Source of the DNA: Lepidodermella squamata
Taxonomy: Eukaryota > Gastrotricha
Assembly (NCBI GenBank): GCA_047495785.1
Contig: JBLDXI010000009.1
Location: forward strand, 1,612,001 to 1,676,000
Direction of reading: 5' to 3'
Length of the DNA stretch: 64,000 nt
The number at the start of each line of letters is the position of its first letter. Positions within the stretch are counted from its first letter, which is position 1. The notes under the pieces are model-generated. The model worked only from the letters and a program-made list of their open reading frames with translations. It did no database searches and was not told where the DNA came from. This document shows, piece by piece, positions 34,283 to 46,976 of this stretch. The translations under genes were made by a program, and so were the position numbers.

Positions 34283-37200
34283 ATGTCCTGTTGTGATTCT
34301 CGGGACGATCGAGTGCTACGGGTTTTCCCCGAAGAAGAGAGGTATCTATTTGATGACTGGGAAGTATGTCAGCATTTGAGATTATTTGATTTCAGCGGAA
34401 CCTCCTACATTAACACCGCATATAATTTGCTTCAAAATGTCGTGAATCGTCAGCAAGGATCGGTAAAGCTTTATTTCTTCTTATTGTTGCTTCCTTCATA
34501 CGATGTTTTAAGGGCGAGAGCAGCGGTGTCGTTCAAGCCAAGGAGAGGGTCGTATGGACTAAAATTGACAGGTGGAATGCTTGTCAAGGTGAGATATCTG
34601 CTGGATTTTGTTGTTTCGGCCTTACTTACTCATGTAATAGATTGCATTAGCAATGCCAAATTATCCGAAGCAGCTGTTGGCAAGCAACCTTTTTTTCTTA
34701 TTACTATTGCGCTCGAAAATTCTCTTCAGTTGTGGCTATTATACGTAAGGAATTTCCAAAAGTGACACTTCATCTTCATTATTTAATCTTGTTCTCTGCA
34801 GTCCAATGGTGCATGCGATCTTGTTTGCTCCCTAGGTGGAGAAGATATTAGAGTGTTTCAACATCTCACGTGTCCAAAGAAAGGCTGCAGAAAACGATTC
34901 GGGCCTTTGGCTATTAAAGTCAGCGCCAATGTTGGACTCGAAGTTGCAAGCTTCTTGAATCTTCGTTCATTCGATGAGATTGAAAAAATACAGCTGCCCA
35001 AACATATACTGGGCGTTCTTAACAACGAGAGCTATATCGCATTGGCTGTTGCGGAGGAAATATTTGTTTATACCAACGATGAGAATTTTACGCGCCTATT
35101 TTCGATTTCGTCGTGCTATCACGATGTTGCGCTAAACACAAATCCAATGGCTCTTGGCACACAGTAAGTTTGATCTCATTATCAAGACTTGAGATGATGA
35201 CACGATGTAAAATTAGGTGGCTCGCATTCGCCGATGCTCGGCTGGTTCACCGATACGAGTGCGGGGGCGGCGTGTCTGTCGACGTCAGCTCTCAGCTGTC
35301 TTACACTTCGGTTCTAATATCTGGCGCGCAGACCCTAGCAAAGGGATTAATATCTATAACTGGATCAATTACTGCTGCTTTGACGCGATCCCCGTCTAAC
35401 AGTCCTGGAATCGGATCGCTAGCTACGGCATCGCCAGACTTGGTGGGAGACTCGCCATTGTCAATGTCGGCAGGCACTCCGCCGTCGGGAAATTTCCTAA
35501 CTGCACCTGGCGTTGAACAAAACGGACATTACATGTCAATACTGTCCCAACAAGCTTCAAAGCACCCAGGAGTAGTTACAATTGTCAATTGCGCACAGTT
35601 CGCAGCGGCTCGCGCTAAGGGAAATCGCGAAGCTGCGTCAGGGCTTGTTGCCCATTTCCCTGCTCACACCGGTGCTCCGTTAGCGTTTCTTCAATTTTCA
35701 GCAAACGGCTCGTTGCTAGCGACGGCGGACACGGCCGGTCGCGAGTTCAACGTCTTCCGAATTCTGGCGCACCCATCAAGCGTTTCACTAGCAGCCGTAC
35801 ATCACCTATACTCGCTCCACCGAGGTGATACGACCGCATCTGTCGTCGAAATGTCGTTTAGCCCTGATAGCAGGTGGTTGGTAGTTGGGACGCATCGAGG
35901 AACAGCTCATGTCTTCCCTATCACACCCTACGGCGGGTCAATAACGAGGCGCACTCATTGCAGAAAGAAGGTGCCAAATCGATTCTCTCGATATCATCAG
36001 TCTGCTGGGTTGGACACCCTTCAAACAACCGCGCCTGTGGTTGCGAATGGTCGTTTTCAGCCGCAGGGCCAGGGAATGATTGGCTCGCCCAGATCGAACC
36101 CTTCACCATTAGGTGGCGCATTTCCGGCCTCGAGTTCTCCGAAAATGTCGCACATCCCGATGCCGAGTTTGAACCCTGGATTACAACCCAGTTTGGCTGG
36201 TGGTGGCGCCGGGCCAGTCGCCTACCCGAGTAGGCTCAACGCCCGTCTACCGCCATACCCGCACCCGGTCCAGGTTCGAGCAATGTACCAAATCAAGCAG
36301 ATCATGTCAATACCCGGTCTCGATCTAGTCAACACGCCGGCGCCAGGCGGACCCGCTGGCTACAACGGCTTAACCAGTTTATCAAGTTCGCTGCCGACTA
36401 ATACGGGCAGCTCTATGGGGTCCTTGTCAGTCGCTGTGAACAATTTACTGCCGACTGGTATGGCTGCATCTATTTCGATGGCGTTCAGCCCAAATCCGAT
36501 TTTCCGCGCCCCATCTCAACTCATGTCAGCAGCTGCGTCGCTTAGCAGTTTGACCGGTAGTGGGTTGTCGAGCTCGTTGAATGGGGTGTCTAAGTCGCTC
36601 CCACCATCGCTGGCTTCAACCTCACTCTGCTTGGTCACCTGGCAGGGGGATTTGATTGAGTACAAGTTATCACCGCGGGTTGCACAGAACATCCCTCCGG
36701 AAAAATTGAGCCAGGATTCGCCTATTGAGGTGGATTGTGAGTCTGTGGCTCGGTGGCCACTGGTCGCTCATCTTCAGGCGGCTGGCTCTGTTGGAGGCGT
36801 TCCTGGGCCGTTATACTCTCACGTGGACGTTTCATCGGTCTGCCCATGTGCGATAGTATTCGGCCGATCGTCACCCTGCGACCGCACGGCGGAAAATTGT
36901 GAGAATTGCCCGACGTCGAAGCACTCGGCGAAAGATGCGCTGGAAAGTTTGACCCCTGATGGCTGGATCGCTCAGGTTGAGACATTCACCTGCAGCTCGC
37001 CGTCCCGTCGACTTTGGTCGGGTCCGCAGTTTTCCGTTCACCAGTACACGCCTGGTAGGCTTGATTCTGCGGCGTCTTTCAGCCCGAGGCCTTCAGCCAG
37101 TTCGATAACTGGCGATTCGATTGGCAACCTCCCGTCGCGAACGTCTCTCTCTACCAGCCCGAACGTTTATCAGAGTGAAGATTCTGCTTTCGGTGAAGAG

Positions 37201-37601
37201 TAAGTCGTTTTTATTTATTCCACAAATTTTTCAATTTTTATGAATTTAGACGAGCTATTACGCCGCCATCTAGCGCGAGCAGTAGCGCGAGTGGGTCTTT
37301 GGTGACCCTCCCAGCTGCCGCTCTAACAGCTGCGACCACAGAGCCGGAAATTACTGTAACTAGCCCTGTTGATATCCAACCTACTACGAGCGCCAAATCA
37401 CAAAAGCAAAACAAAAAGAACAAGAAAAAGAACAACAACAACAGCAATGGTGGGCAGACGAATGGTAACAACAACTCGAACAACGGCAAGGATGCTATCG
37501 CTATCATTGAGGCATACTCGGGCCCTGTGGAGGCCGCCGTATCGGATAAAAACGTCGAGACGGAATTGCTAGCCGCAGCCGTGCAAGACTTCCAATTTTG
37601 A
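34283..37601 (+). CDS. BCAS3: BCAS3 (WD40 phagophore-associated protein)
   Basis: BCAS3 forms a complex with PHAF1/C16orf70 on phagophores and has roles in cell polarity. First exons: 34283-34341, 34396-34462 and from 34513, giving ESGTSYINTAYNLLQNVV and VVQAKERVVWTKID; further exons follow to 37601. Signature blocks: NPMALGTQWLAFADARLVHR across a joint near 35165/35217, HFPAHTGAPLAFLQFSANGS, VHHLYSLHRGDTTASVVEM, VGTHRGTAHVFPITPYGGS and DGWIAQVETFTCSSPSRRLW with GPQF. The middle and end are Ser/Pro/Gly/Asn-rich, and the last exon (starting about 37252) has a KNKKKNNNNSNGG tract. It lies divergently to VMP1, another autophagosome-formation gene. Confidence 0.93.
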
Positions 37602-40083
37602 AGATTCGGTTGTTGTTCGCCTTGGTTTCGATTGATGCGTTTTTCGTCTTTTATGTGTAGATCTCTGTGTTTTTTTTGACTGACACCAATCCCGCTATAA
37701 ATACCGGCGCATTTTTATCATCGTCATAATTACTCCGCCTTAACGAAAATGAATATAAATATCTTATTAAAAAATGATCATGCTATTTTTTACTGAAAAT
37801 TTGATTGTCCAGCAAATAAATGTGTTGTGTGTCGACTGCTTTGAGAAGGTAGTTGTAGTTTTGAGATAACTTTTCTCCATTTTGTGTCTGATTCGTTCAA
37901 CTGTCAATCGGGTCTCTTGCCCACGTCTTCGATTTGTTGACCATCTATTTCAAAACGTGTCCTGTTGTTCATGGGTTTGGCCTCTCCAATTCAACTTTCA
38001 ACAAAGTTTTTTTTCAAATAATGTTCTTACAATGCAAAATTGTTCAGTGCTGTTGCCCTTCTACCTTGAAAGTTATTAAAATCCTTCAGATAGTTTTTCT
38101 ACGTGCGAAATCGCGTTTTTACCGAATATATTATGACTGTTAACCAGCAGAAGTCGATCCACTTTAATGCTTTCCTTTTTGTATTCAAGAGAGAAGATTT
38201 AGAGACACATGCTATACCGTTGCTTTTCCTTTGAATCTAATCGATGAAGTATAGTTCTGCCACAGAGTACGCGTTAAAGAAAATTCACTTGAAAATCTGA
38301 GTCAAATTTTAATGTTAAATAAGTATCCTCTGGCAGAACTGTTTTGGTATGCCTTCTCATATCTAATAAGCTTTCATACCTTCTATCAACATTACCTACT
38401 ATTTTGCTTCTTCGTCAATGTTTCTAATTCGAGAACTGCCAATACACCTTTATGTTCGTGATACAAATAATTTAAATTTCAACATCAAAATTCAGCAGAA
38501 TTATATGAAAAATGGGTAGCATTTGTTTCGCGCGTTATCATGACCCAAGTGTTCGTTCATTCTAAAATGGTACTTTGAAGAAGAATATTTTATAAAGACA
38601 AATAACGTTATATATTATTGCTATTATACTTAATAATAACTTCAGTATTTCATTTGAGTTATATTTGAATTAAATCTGTTTTGATTATATGAATACACTT
38701 TTCTACGTTACTTTTTCACGCGTCATGTTCGAGCTTATCAATATAAGCCCTGCGAAAATTGAATCGAGTGCTGATTTCTCATCCTATTTTTGTTCTTGAT
38801 AATTGAAAAATAATCACGCCCGCTTCTAGTACACATAATCATGCGCGACTTCTTCGTTTTGATACACACACGACTCGAGCAGTATAACTAAGTCCATCCT
38901 ACGGCTTTTCATTCATTGCGTGTGTCAAGGTACAACATGCAAGTGCCCAAGGTACAGACTGAAATTGCGTTGTAATATTGTTTTGATATTTCATTGTAAT
39001 TTTTATTGGGCTGCGAAATTTTTGTAATGCTATACTATCATCTTCTCAAGCGCTGAGCCATTTCTGTACTAAATAAATCAGCCTCAAGTGCGCTCGTGCC
39101 GCCAGTTTGTTGCTTGAGCACCTGCAGCAAATTAAGGCATGCAAGCGACAGCCGCACGTAGCGCTCAAGTTCGAGTAATTATACATACGCATACACATAC
39201 AGAACAGCCACCCTCGCGCTTGTTTTTTCTATATAGTTGTAGCGAGACGACATCTCTTCTTATACGTCGCGGTGATGAAAAATTTCTTCTCTGTTTTTCA
39301 AGTGTTGATAAAATAACGTTGAAGCGGTGATGGCGTGGCACAATCAGTGCAACAGCTTAATATAAATTCATTTTATTTCACCTTCTAAAAATAATATCAA
39401 TTTTCTGCCTGAAACTTGTCCGGGTTTAAATATCGGTAAATATATTTCATAAAATAGGAATCTTTTCGTTGTTTTGTCTTGAAATCTTTCTACCCTCATT
39501 GATTGCTGTGTGTATGCGAACCGTCGTGTTACTTGAAAAACATATAATGGCTGCTGTCTTTTTGAGAGATATATTATTATATATACATACATTATTTGTG
39601 TCGAAAGCGGGAAAAACTGAACTATTTAAAAATTGGGAAAAATAATGATGAGAAAACATCATTTAACGTCGGCAACCCATATTATGCACACACCTGAAAA
39701 TGTCATATGTCTGCATTGCATTTTCTCTTTTGCTCTCATTCCTAGATTGGCGTTGAAAAAACACAAATAATAAATGAAAAAAATCTTTCGGTGAATAAAC
39801 CACGTTCTCGCGTTTTTACTCGTAGATGTGTACTGCAAAATAACATCTATAGCGCTGACGAATGTTTTATTATTATCATCATCATTAAGTCATGATAATT
39901 ATACAATAATTATTATTATTCTTGGTAATTAATATCAACAATATATTACTGATATATAAAGTTAAATTGCCTCTCATTCTTTTTACGGCAATGGAAAAAC
40001 GAAGAAAAATGAAAATAACAATAAAATCGAACTAAAAATGGAGAGTTCGTTTTCAGTGCATTTTTTGTATTAGTTTTCCAGCA
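37602..40083. other. Intergenic between BCAS3 and KIF12 3' ends
   Basis: 2.5 kb, AT-rich, between convergent genes. It includes long BCAS3 3'-UTR-like sequence and short ATT-rich repeats around 39850-39960. No gene or RNA is recognised. Confidence 0.5.
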
Positions 40084-43000
40084 TCAGTGGTAGTGGTGTC
40101 GTATTAACCTGTCTAGGTCTTTCAGCTCCTGCGACAGACGATCGTTTTCGCGAACCGTGAGTTCAGCGGTTGTTACGGGCGGTTCGAGCTCTGTAAAATA
40201 CGGAACAATTATGACGCAGGCATTTACCAAGTTCATGCGTGGCAGACACGAAATATGCGATAACACACTTGTTTACTTCATTTTTTTTGGCACGGGATGC
40301 TATGAGTCATGCCGGTGTGGCACGTGGCACTCTCGGCAAATTATGCGTGTGTGGGCACGCTGCCAAAAAAAATTAGGTAGCGTGTTATCGGATTGGTCTC
40401 GATTTGCCGCAAATTATTTATGCACAAGAACATCGATTTAAGCTTACTAGACTTGAACAAAACAGGAGGACGGAGAACAGCTGGAAGCGCAACTGATGAG
40501 ACCGACAGTAGACAACATGAAGACAACAATTAACTATCACGCCAAGCATTTCACCAATCATGCAAACCTTTCATAACGGGCGACTGACGAAAGTTGGATT
40601 TTCGGTTTGTTTCGCGGTTTGCATAGTGCGTTGGTTCGATTTGCGGTTCGATGAACCGCGACGGCGGATGAGCTTGGCGCATGATCTGCGCAGGGTTGAT
40701 CTGCCGCTGGGGCAAACTCATCTCATCGAGCTGAGGAGGGTACCGAAGCGCCTGCTTTTGAGGGAAGCTGTTGAGAGATAAACCGGAAGACGGAATCGAA
40801 TACGGGTAATTGCTGACTTTCGACGGGGGCGTGGGCATTAGCGGACCCAAGCCGTCCACTTCTGCTGGAATGATAGCGTTACTATTGGAATATTTAGTCT
40901 TAGCGCGACGCCGGGATTGCTGCTCTTCACTGGTTGTAGCATTATGGTGATGACCATTATTACCATTATTACTCGGCGCAGCAGGAATGGCTGGTAAGGG
41001 GGCTTTGTTATTTCCGGGCAGCTCATTAGACTCGTTTTTATTCGATGGCGGCTGAATAGTTTTGCGTTTTGTCGGTTCACTGCGAGTCATCATCCTATAA
41101 TAAAGAAAATTAATAAGTATCGGAATAAATCATGATTGGCATTACATGTTCTTGATTTCTTCAATTTGCAGGCGAAGTGTTTCATTCTCGCGACCGAATC
41201 GTTCACAATCCTCGAGCATACGCTCACGCGCCCGCTGCAGTTCGGTATTCTCCTGACGCAGGTTTTCATTTTCAACCATAAACTCTTGCAGCATGTCGTA
41301 GAATTCATTGTCAGATTTGATTTCTTTCCCATTCGGTTTATCGCCGTTTGGCACGCGAGGCGTAGCTTGCGCTGCCTTATTCGGTGAAATTTTACTTCCC
41401 GAAGATGACAGCAGTTGTTGCCGCAACTGATCGTTTTCACTTCGCAAAAGCTTAAGCTCTTGGTGCAAACTGGACATCATCTGCTCAAGAGGGTTCATTC
41501 TCACTGACGGATCTGTTCTTATCAGCCTTGCCCGGCCCGCATATCGAAGGGTTGTCAGCGTTTCAGCGATATTCGCTTTCGATGGCGATATGCATGCAAT
41601 CTATCAATTATTTTCATGTTATTTTTCCAATTTCGCTTTCAATTTTTTTCTTACCATGACGGTGAAACTTTGACCCCCGAGTGAGTCTGCGAGAACTTTA
41701 GTCAGCTTGGAATCGCGATAAGGTACGTGCCCATTTTCATCCTTAGATAAGGCCTGGATGCACTTGCCTAGAACGAGCAAACCCTTGTTGATGTTATTCG
41801 CCTCACGTTGTTGATCTTCGGCGTCCGAGTTGCGTTCACTTCCAGCTAAATCGACAAAGGTCAACTTGCCGCGGCGAACCATAACTACGTTATTGTCATC
41901 TTCCTCGCTGGCCTGCTGCCGAGTTTCCACGCCCACTGAGAATATTGCATGCGACCTTGATGAAACAGGATTTTGACAAGTTGAACGACAAAAACGTTGT
42001 TGAGCAGCTTGATAAAAAAATAGAAAAAATTAAAATAAATACCTTTCATCAGGTTCGGATGGTGGATTTTTGATTTGGTAAATTTCTTCTTGTTCTAGAG
42101 ACACCTTAAAAGGCCCCACTATTTTCTGCCGATCTTCTGACAGCAAATAGCTGTATAATCCTGGATCTTCGGGCTGAGAGCGAGGTGGGGTAATAGCTTC
42201 TTTTTTGGCACCATTTTGATTCGGGAAAGGCTGATTTTGCATAGGAAGATGAAGGTCGCTGTTATTCTTCGCTTGTCTGTGGTTCTGATTCCCACTATTG
42301 GGCTCAGACATATGACGAGGATTCACGACTGGTTGACGAGCTGGCTGTTCAAAGTTATTCTCCTCTCGATGGCCAGGGGGACGTCGTGATGCGAAAAGCA
42401 TTTCTTCCTGCTTTTTAAGAGCCTCGTCCATTCGTTCAGCAGCTTGTTGCTCTGAAATGTTTCGTAGGTTATCTGAAGGTCTATGATTATTCTCCTCTCG
42501 TCGCACTTGTTGAGGTTGGGGTTGTTGTTGGGGTCTGTCAGGCTTGGAATACTGCTGATCCTGAGTCATGTTTTGGCGAGGGTTGCGAGAAAAAGATTCA
42601 TCGTAATCATTCTCAATTCTTCGGCGCGGGCTTGGATTCCGCTGGCTTTGGTTCTTATTCGAAAGTTCAGCAGCTGCCTGCCGCTGCTGATTTGGCGGCG
42701 GTATTCGATAAGTCTCAGCTGGAGGTTGACCTTGAACTTTATCGGGTCTGACTGGAGGTCTTGTTTCTTTGACGCGAGGTTGAGGGTTGGGTTCGATTTC
42801 ATCTGGGCGAGGCGTTCTCAAAGCTGGGTCTCCGAACGGGCTCCAAGCAACGCCGCTGAAATCTTCGTCATCTTTCTCGTAAAGCACATTGGTTTTGTAC
42901 GGTTTCCGATCATTTGTGCGGTTTTGCGTGGGCGGCATGAAGTTTTTGACCATGCCGACGGATGAGTGCTGCGAGTTGGTACGGCTTCGACGATACGATT

Positions 43001-45125
43001 CCCAGGTTGCGTAATCGTAAGTTGATTCTATTGGAAATTTGCTGGCAACGTCCTCGTCACCGATCGATGATTCGTCCGCTTCTTCACTACTCCCTTCGCG
43101 CCTTTGTTTGATAGGAACCGGCGGAGGCTTGCTACGATTTGAGGCTAGAGCAGCAAGTGGCAGCTTAGAATCTTCAGATCGCACTCTACCATGCAACATT
43201 CATGCTTGCCGTAAGGGCTACGATTGCTATGGAGCGCGTAAGTATTAACGTGTTTTTAAGGTCGATTATTGACAGATAGATGTCGCCAGCGCACCGGCCT
43301 CTGACAGACGCTCGATCAATCAGCCGGCATATTGCATGCGCAGTTTTTTACGCGCATCTGAACACCAATATATAGCTGGGCAGGAAAGTTGATTCAAAAA
43401 ATTATTGCTATTGGCAAAGGCACATAGCACGATCAATCAGAACGGCGCGGCGACTAATGTCGCCACCTTGGTAACCCCTTTTGTCGAGGCGCCACATATC
43501 GACAAAAATCGAAGAAACGTATTTGCTAGCTTGCTTTTCAACACGTGCTCTCATGGCATAATTACGCCGCTAAAAATCTATGCTTTGCAATATACCTCTC
43601 GAAAAACAATGGTCGTACTTGTTTTCTTCTAAAATTATGGGACAGAAACGATACTTCTGCTATACAAAATTGCTTAAAAATGCGATCTAAAAGGGCAATG
43701 TGTTGGTCAAGGAGGGGGGGGGGGCAGGAAAAACAACAAATTTGTTGATCAAATTCGTCTTTACCTTGGTACAGTAAGCTAATTGCCTCGCGCGTATTCG
43801 TGCACTGAAACCTGGATACGCCTTCGATAAAAAAGCCGGAATCACGGCTCCAACGGACCTCTACCGCTCGTTGAAGATCAAACATATCCACAAGCTGCAT
43901 TTATATACAAAGCAAAGAAAAATAAATAAAGTCGATTCTTCACACAGCAGTATTAAAATCTAACCTGTTCGTTGTAAATCTGAACAGCAGAAAACGTAAC
44001 GGTGTATTGAGAAATTTTCATCCGCTGCAAGCTGAGGAATAAATGACCAATACATCGCGGTATCAGACCGAACTGATTTCGGTCAATTGACGTCCACCAA
44101 GTTGACGAAAGATCACCGAAAACCTTTCATAGCTTAAATTATAGTGAAATTATACGCCTTAATAAAAACCTACGTCATCTGGTAGCGGAGGGCCAATCAG
44201 AGTATGGGTCTTGCCAGCTCCGGTTTGACCGTAACAAAACACTGTGCAAGGATAGCCGTTAATTCCATTTTCAACAAATTGCTTCATCCTTGTCTCTTCA
44301 AAAATATCTTCCTGACTATCTTCAGGACCGAATATTTTGTCAAAATCAAAAGTCCGAAGAGTTGACCCATTGTTTACCTATTGGGATGAAATTATTTATA
44401 TGGGGTTTCAAATGATATTCGGATTGAACTCACAATAACTGAATTCAGCTTTGGAGGGATTACTTGGACGCACGAAATTTCTCTCAGCTCCATCGGACGG
44501 ATTCTTAGAGCAACTGCCATTCGGGTTCCAGAAAACCCATTGAACTTTGTTGTAACCGAATTCCCCTCCTCTAGACTTTTCCTGATAGGCGGAAGAGGTT
44601 GTGCATTAGATGCGCTGCTTGGCAGTGAATATGATCCGACAATGGTCAAATTAGTCAATGGTGGCAGTTTAGACGGCGCCTGGCTGGTGCTTCTTTTAAG
44701 CGTCCGGTTAACAAATGGCCGCTGAGTGTTCGGCGAAAGTTTTGTGCTGCTCAATTTGTAGTGGATTGGTGGAGTGGGTGGGGTTGCAATCGAAGATGGT
44801 TGGCTGCTAAGACCTGAGTCAGATGGCGATGACGTGAGGTTCGTGAACGATCTGTGGTTGCTGCTGGCTACGTAATACTGCTGTTGGTGCCGGGAGGTAT
44901 AACGGGCTACGACCGGCGGGTGAGGTTGACGCCGTTGCTTTCCAGGCGAGCGGTAGGAATACGATGGCATTGGGGTGTGCTCAGGCACCCTGTGAAAAAT
45001 TAAACAATATTTCGAATAAACTTTTATTGGCGAAGCAAAAAAAACAGAAACGCTCACTGATCGGATTTTTCCAGAGATTCATCATCAGTAGGTGCACTTG
45101 ATGCACTGTCTTCCTGCTCGTTCAT
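40084..45125 (-). CDS. KIF12: Kinesin-12-like motor KIF12
   Basis: Nine exons (45125-45058, 44989-44434, 44377-44174, 44123-43965, 43894-43765, 42007-41655, 41600-41146, 41094-40568, 40190-40084) total exactly 853 codons. The motor domain follows a disordered 200-residue Ser/Pro leader: RMAVALRIRPMELREIS, P-loop GQTGAGKTHTL, switch I NPVSSRSHAIFSV, switch II LTFVDLAGSERNSD, DSKLTKVLADSLGGQS and IAETLTTLRYAGRARLI. The coiled coil YDMLQEFMVENENLRQEN is characteristic of KIF12, a ciliary and epithelial kinesin linked to bile canaliculi and kidney. The final exon replaces an alternative read-through end (LHDW, stop at 40551). Motor elements look intact, so it should be an active ATPase. Confidence 0.93.
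42030..43199 (-). CDS. Unknown disordered protein nested in a KIF12 intron, 389 aa
   Basis: A long same-strand frame entirely inside the 1.76-kb KIF12 intron (43764-42008). A TGA directly precedes its ATG, so it is not an extension of a kinesin exon. It is rich in Pro, Gln, Asn, Arg and Ser, with short ordered-looking ends (DESSIGDEDVASKFPIESTY; YSYLLSEDRQKIVGPFKVSL). No family is recognised. A good splice donor, GAAAG|GTATTT at 42043/42042, lies just before its stop. Its phase fits the KIF12 exon at 41094 but not the exons at 42007, 41600 or 40190. It could therefore be an independent nested gene or an alternative 5' exon of a short KIF12-tail transcript. Confidence 0.55.
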   Translation of the reverse strand: MLHGRVRSEDSKLPLAALASNRSKPPPVPIKQRREGSSEEADESSIGDEDVASKFPIESTYDYATWESYRRSRTNSQHSSVGMVKNFMPPTQNRTNDRKPYKTNVLYEKDDEDFSGVAWSPFGDPALRTPRPDEIEPNPQPRVKETRPPVRPDKVQGQPPAETYRIPPPNQQRQAAAELSNKNQSQRNPSPRRRIENDYDESFSRNPRQNMTQDQQYSKPDRPQQQPQPQQVRREENNHRPSDNLRNISEQQAAERMDEALKKQEEMLFASRRPPGHREENNFEQPARQPVVNPRHMSEPNSGNQNHRQAKNNSDLHLPMQNQPFPNQNGAKKEAITPPRSQPEDPGLYSYLLSEDRQKIVGPFKVSLEQEEIYQIKNPPSEPDERYLF

Positions 45126-45464
45126 TTACTCAATTTTTTATGGCATAAAAATGTTGCGTGGAATATAGAAAATTCCGGAAGGGCCCGCTAACATACCCGA
45201 GCAACTATGTCCTATATCAACAAATTTGTTTGCCTCCACAAGATTATGGCTATTACTAATGGAGCAAATCAATCTATAGCATGATTGCAATAGCCTATCG
45301 ATTAATACAACACTGTTCCATGATTTGGAATGTAATTACCCCATTTTATTTCTCGCCCCCGAAATAATGCAAGCGATAACACAAGAGCTCTCTAAGCTTG
45401 ATGTAACTCGATGATAATATTTTTTGTTGGGGGGCAACGCTTTTTCCCAAGTATGAGTATTATA
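45126..45464. promoter_or_regulatory. KIF12 upstream region
   Basis: 339 bases between the KIF12 start and the small upstream gene; presumed 5' flank. No element named. Confidence 0.3.
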
Positions 45465-45764
45465 TTAATATAAGGAAACTAACTCGTCGACCGACTCTCG
45501 ATCAATGGTAGCATAAGTGTCGCTGGTAACCGGACTAGCGAAGTCTTGTTCTCGAGTCGTAGACGCCGAATCGTCCTGATTATCGACCTCATGGCGCGGC
45601 TGGCTGGCAATGGTGACGAAAGGGTCTGATGGCCGGTAATCGGGATTTGACGAGAGAAACATGCTTAGGTCGCTTTTCCGCCGTCTTACACTTTGCGACT
45701 CTCGAGCGCTGTAGTATACTTCCGTGTTGCTCTGCTCGATGTAGCTCATTTCGTAAGCTGACAT
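45465..45764 (-). CDS. Small hypothetical protein, 99 aa
   Basis: An ATG-started frame, Ser/Asp/Glu-rich and lacking hydrophobic segments, starting MSAYEMSYIEQSNTEVYYSA with several Tyr in acidic context and ending DELVSLY. It sits 339 bases upstream of KIF12 on the same strand. It may be a separate small gene or an upstream exon. No family recognised; reality supported only by length and composition. Confidence 0.4.
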   Translation of the reverse strand: MSAYEMSYIEQSNTEVYYSARESQSVRRRKSDLSMFLSSNPDYRPSDPFVTIASQPRHEVDNQDDSASTTREQDFASPVTSDTYATIDRESVDELVSLY

Positions 45765-46976
45765 TTTACTTTGCTGGAGTCTGACGTTAATGACAATTTA
45801 TTGCAATTAAATTAAAATTGACGGAGTGACTTCTACAAGAGGCGAAAATATTTGTACTTAAAGAGTGCACCAGTCATGTCAAAGTCTCGCTTTGTCAATT
45901 TTCAACAACTTCTGAGGAAAAAATCGAAAATGCTACGCTTAGGTTAGAAGGCCATTTGAACTGAGGTCCGATTTACTCTGACGAAATATAGGATAAAAAT
46001 ATTTTTAATATTTCCGCAAATTCAGAGCAAACTAGGAAAAACAAACGGAATATAAGCGAGTGCGATGAGTTTGATCCATCATGATCAGTGATCAGTCAAA
46101 CTAATCCTGGCATTCCGCGCTGTGCCGCGATCGAAAAGGCCCGAGGACGACCGGAATAAACATTAGCTATAAGCACGGCAAAAGAGCTCAGTCAGTGCAG
46201 GGCGCTAGGAACCCACTATCGCTTATCATTTCGAGCCATTTAATTCCTGAAGTGATCACTAGCGTTTTTTTTATCGGAGAAAACACTTCAAGAAGTCACT
46301 GCGCTACTTACTAATAATTGCTTACAGTATCGAGCGAACGCTGTTTTTTCTGAAATATGACACGCGAAAAAATGAACTCCTGTCAATGAAAGTATAGTGA
46401 GGGCGTGTAGGTGTCAGCTTGATGTGGCGCTTTTTTTAATTCACTTGAGCGTCTTCCTCCGATGCCGGCGCTACCTGTGATTTTTATTGAAAATGACCGC
46501 TTGGAGAACGCATAAATTTTATTAAACCTAGCTGTATGCTTGGGACTAGTATACTAGTGTTCTGGAAGTCCCAAGAACAGGTTATCTATTTATAAATTGT
46601 TGCTCGTTTTCACGACTTATGCCCGCATATCGAAACTACTTGTTATCTGAGGCCGAGGCGATCTCATAATTTTAGCAATTAACAGCGACTGAATTTTTCT
46701 GCAGATGTATTTTCATCATGGAAATGAAAAATATTGGCTAAAACATGTTGCCCTCCTGGTTAATTTCTCTGCTCTATTTTTGTAATTTCGCGGCTTGTTG
46801 CTGCACTTTGCTGTATATCAAAGACCCAGTATTCGAGCCAGAGCCAGGTTTATATTTCCATTAGAATTTGCACTTGGGAAACAAATTCGGTATAAGTACG
46901 AGCTATTTACGGCAGGTATGATGTTCTCTCACGAAAAAAACGACCGCGAACCAGCCTTTTTTCTTCAATTTATTAG
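45765..46976. other. Intergenic, no gene recognised
   Basis: 1.2 kb with only short frames. The region near 46070-46140 is GC-richer than its flanks. No named element. Confidence 0.4.

Noticed and set aside
42030-43199. An in-frame insertion in the KIF12 motor domain
   Set aside because: Kinesin exons on both sides join in phase to give a continuous motor (LLYQ-AAQQRF...NPVSSRSH), and the frame has a stop directly before its ATG.
43706-43728. G-run of nine bases in a KIF12 intron as a regulatory G-quadruplex
   Set aside because: A single run without further G tracts nearby; a homopolymer or assembly artefact is enough.
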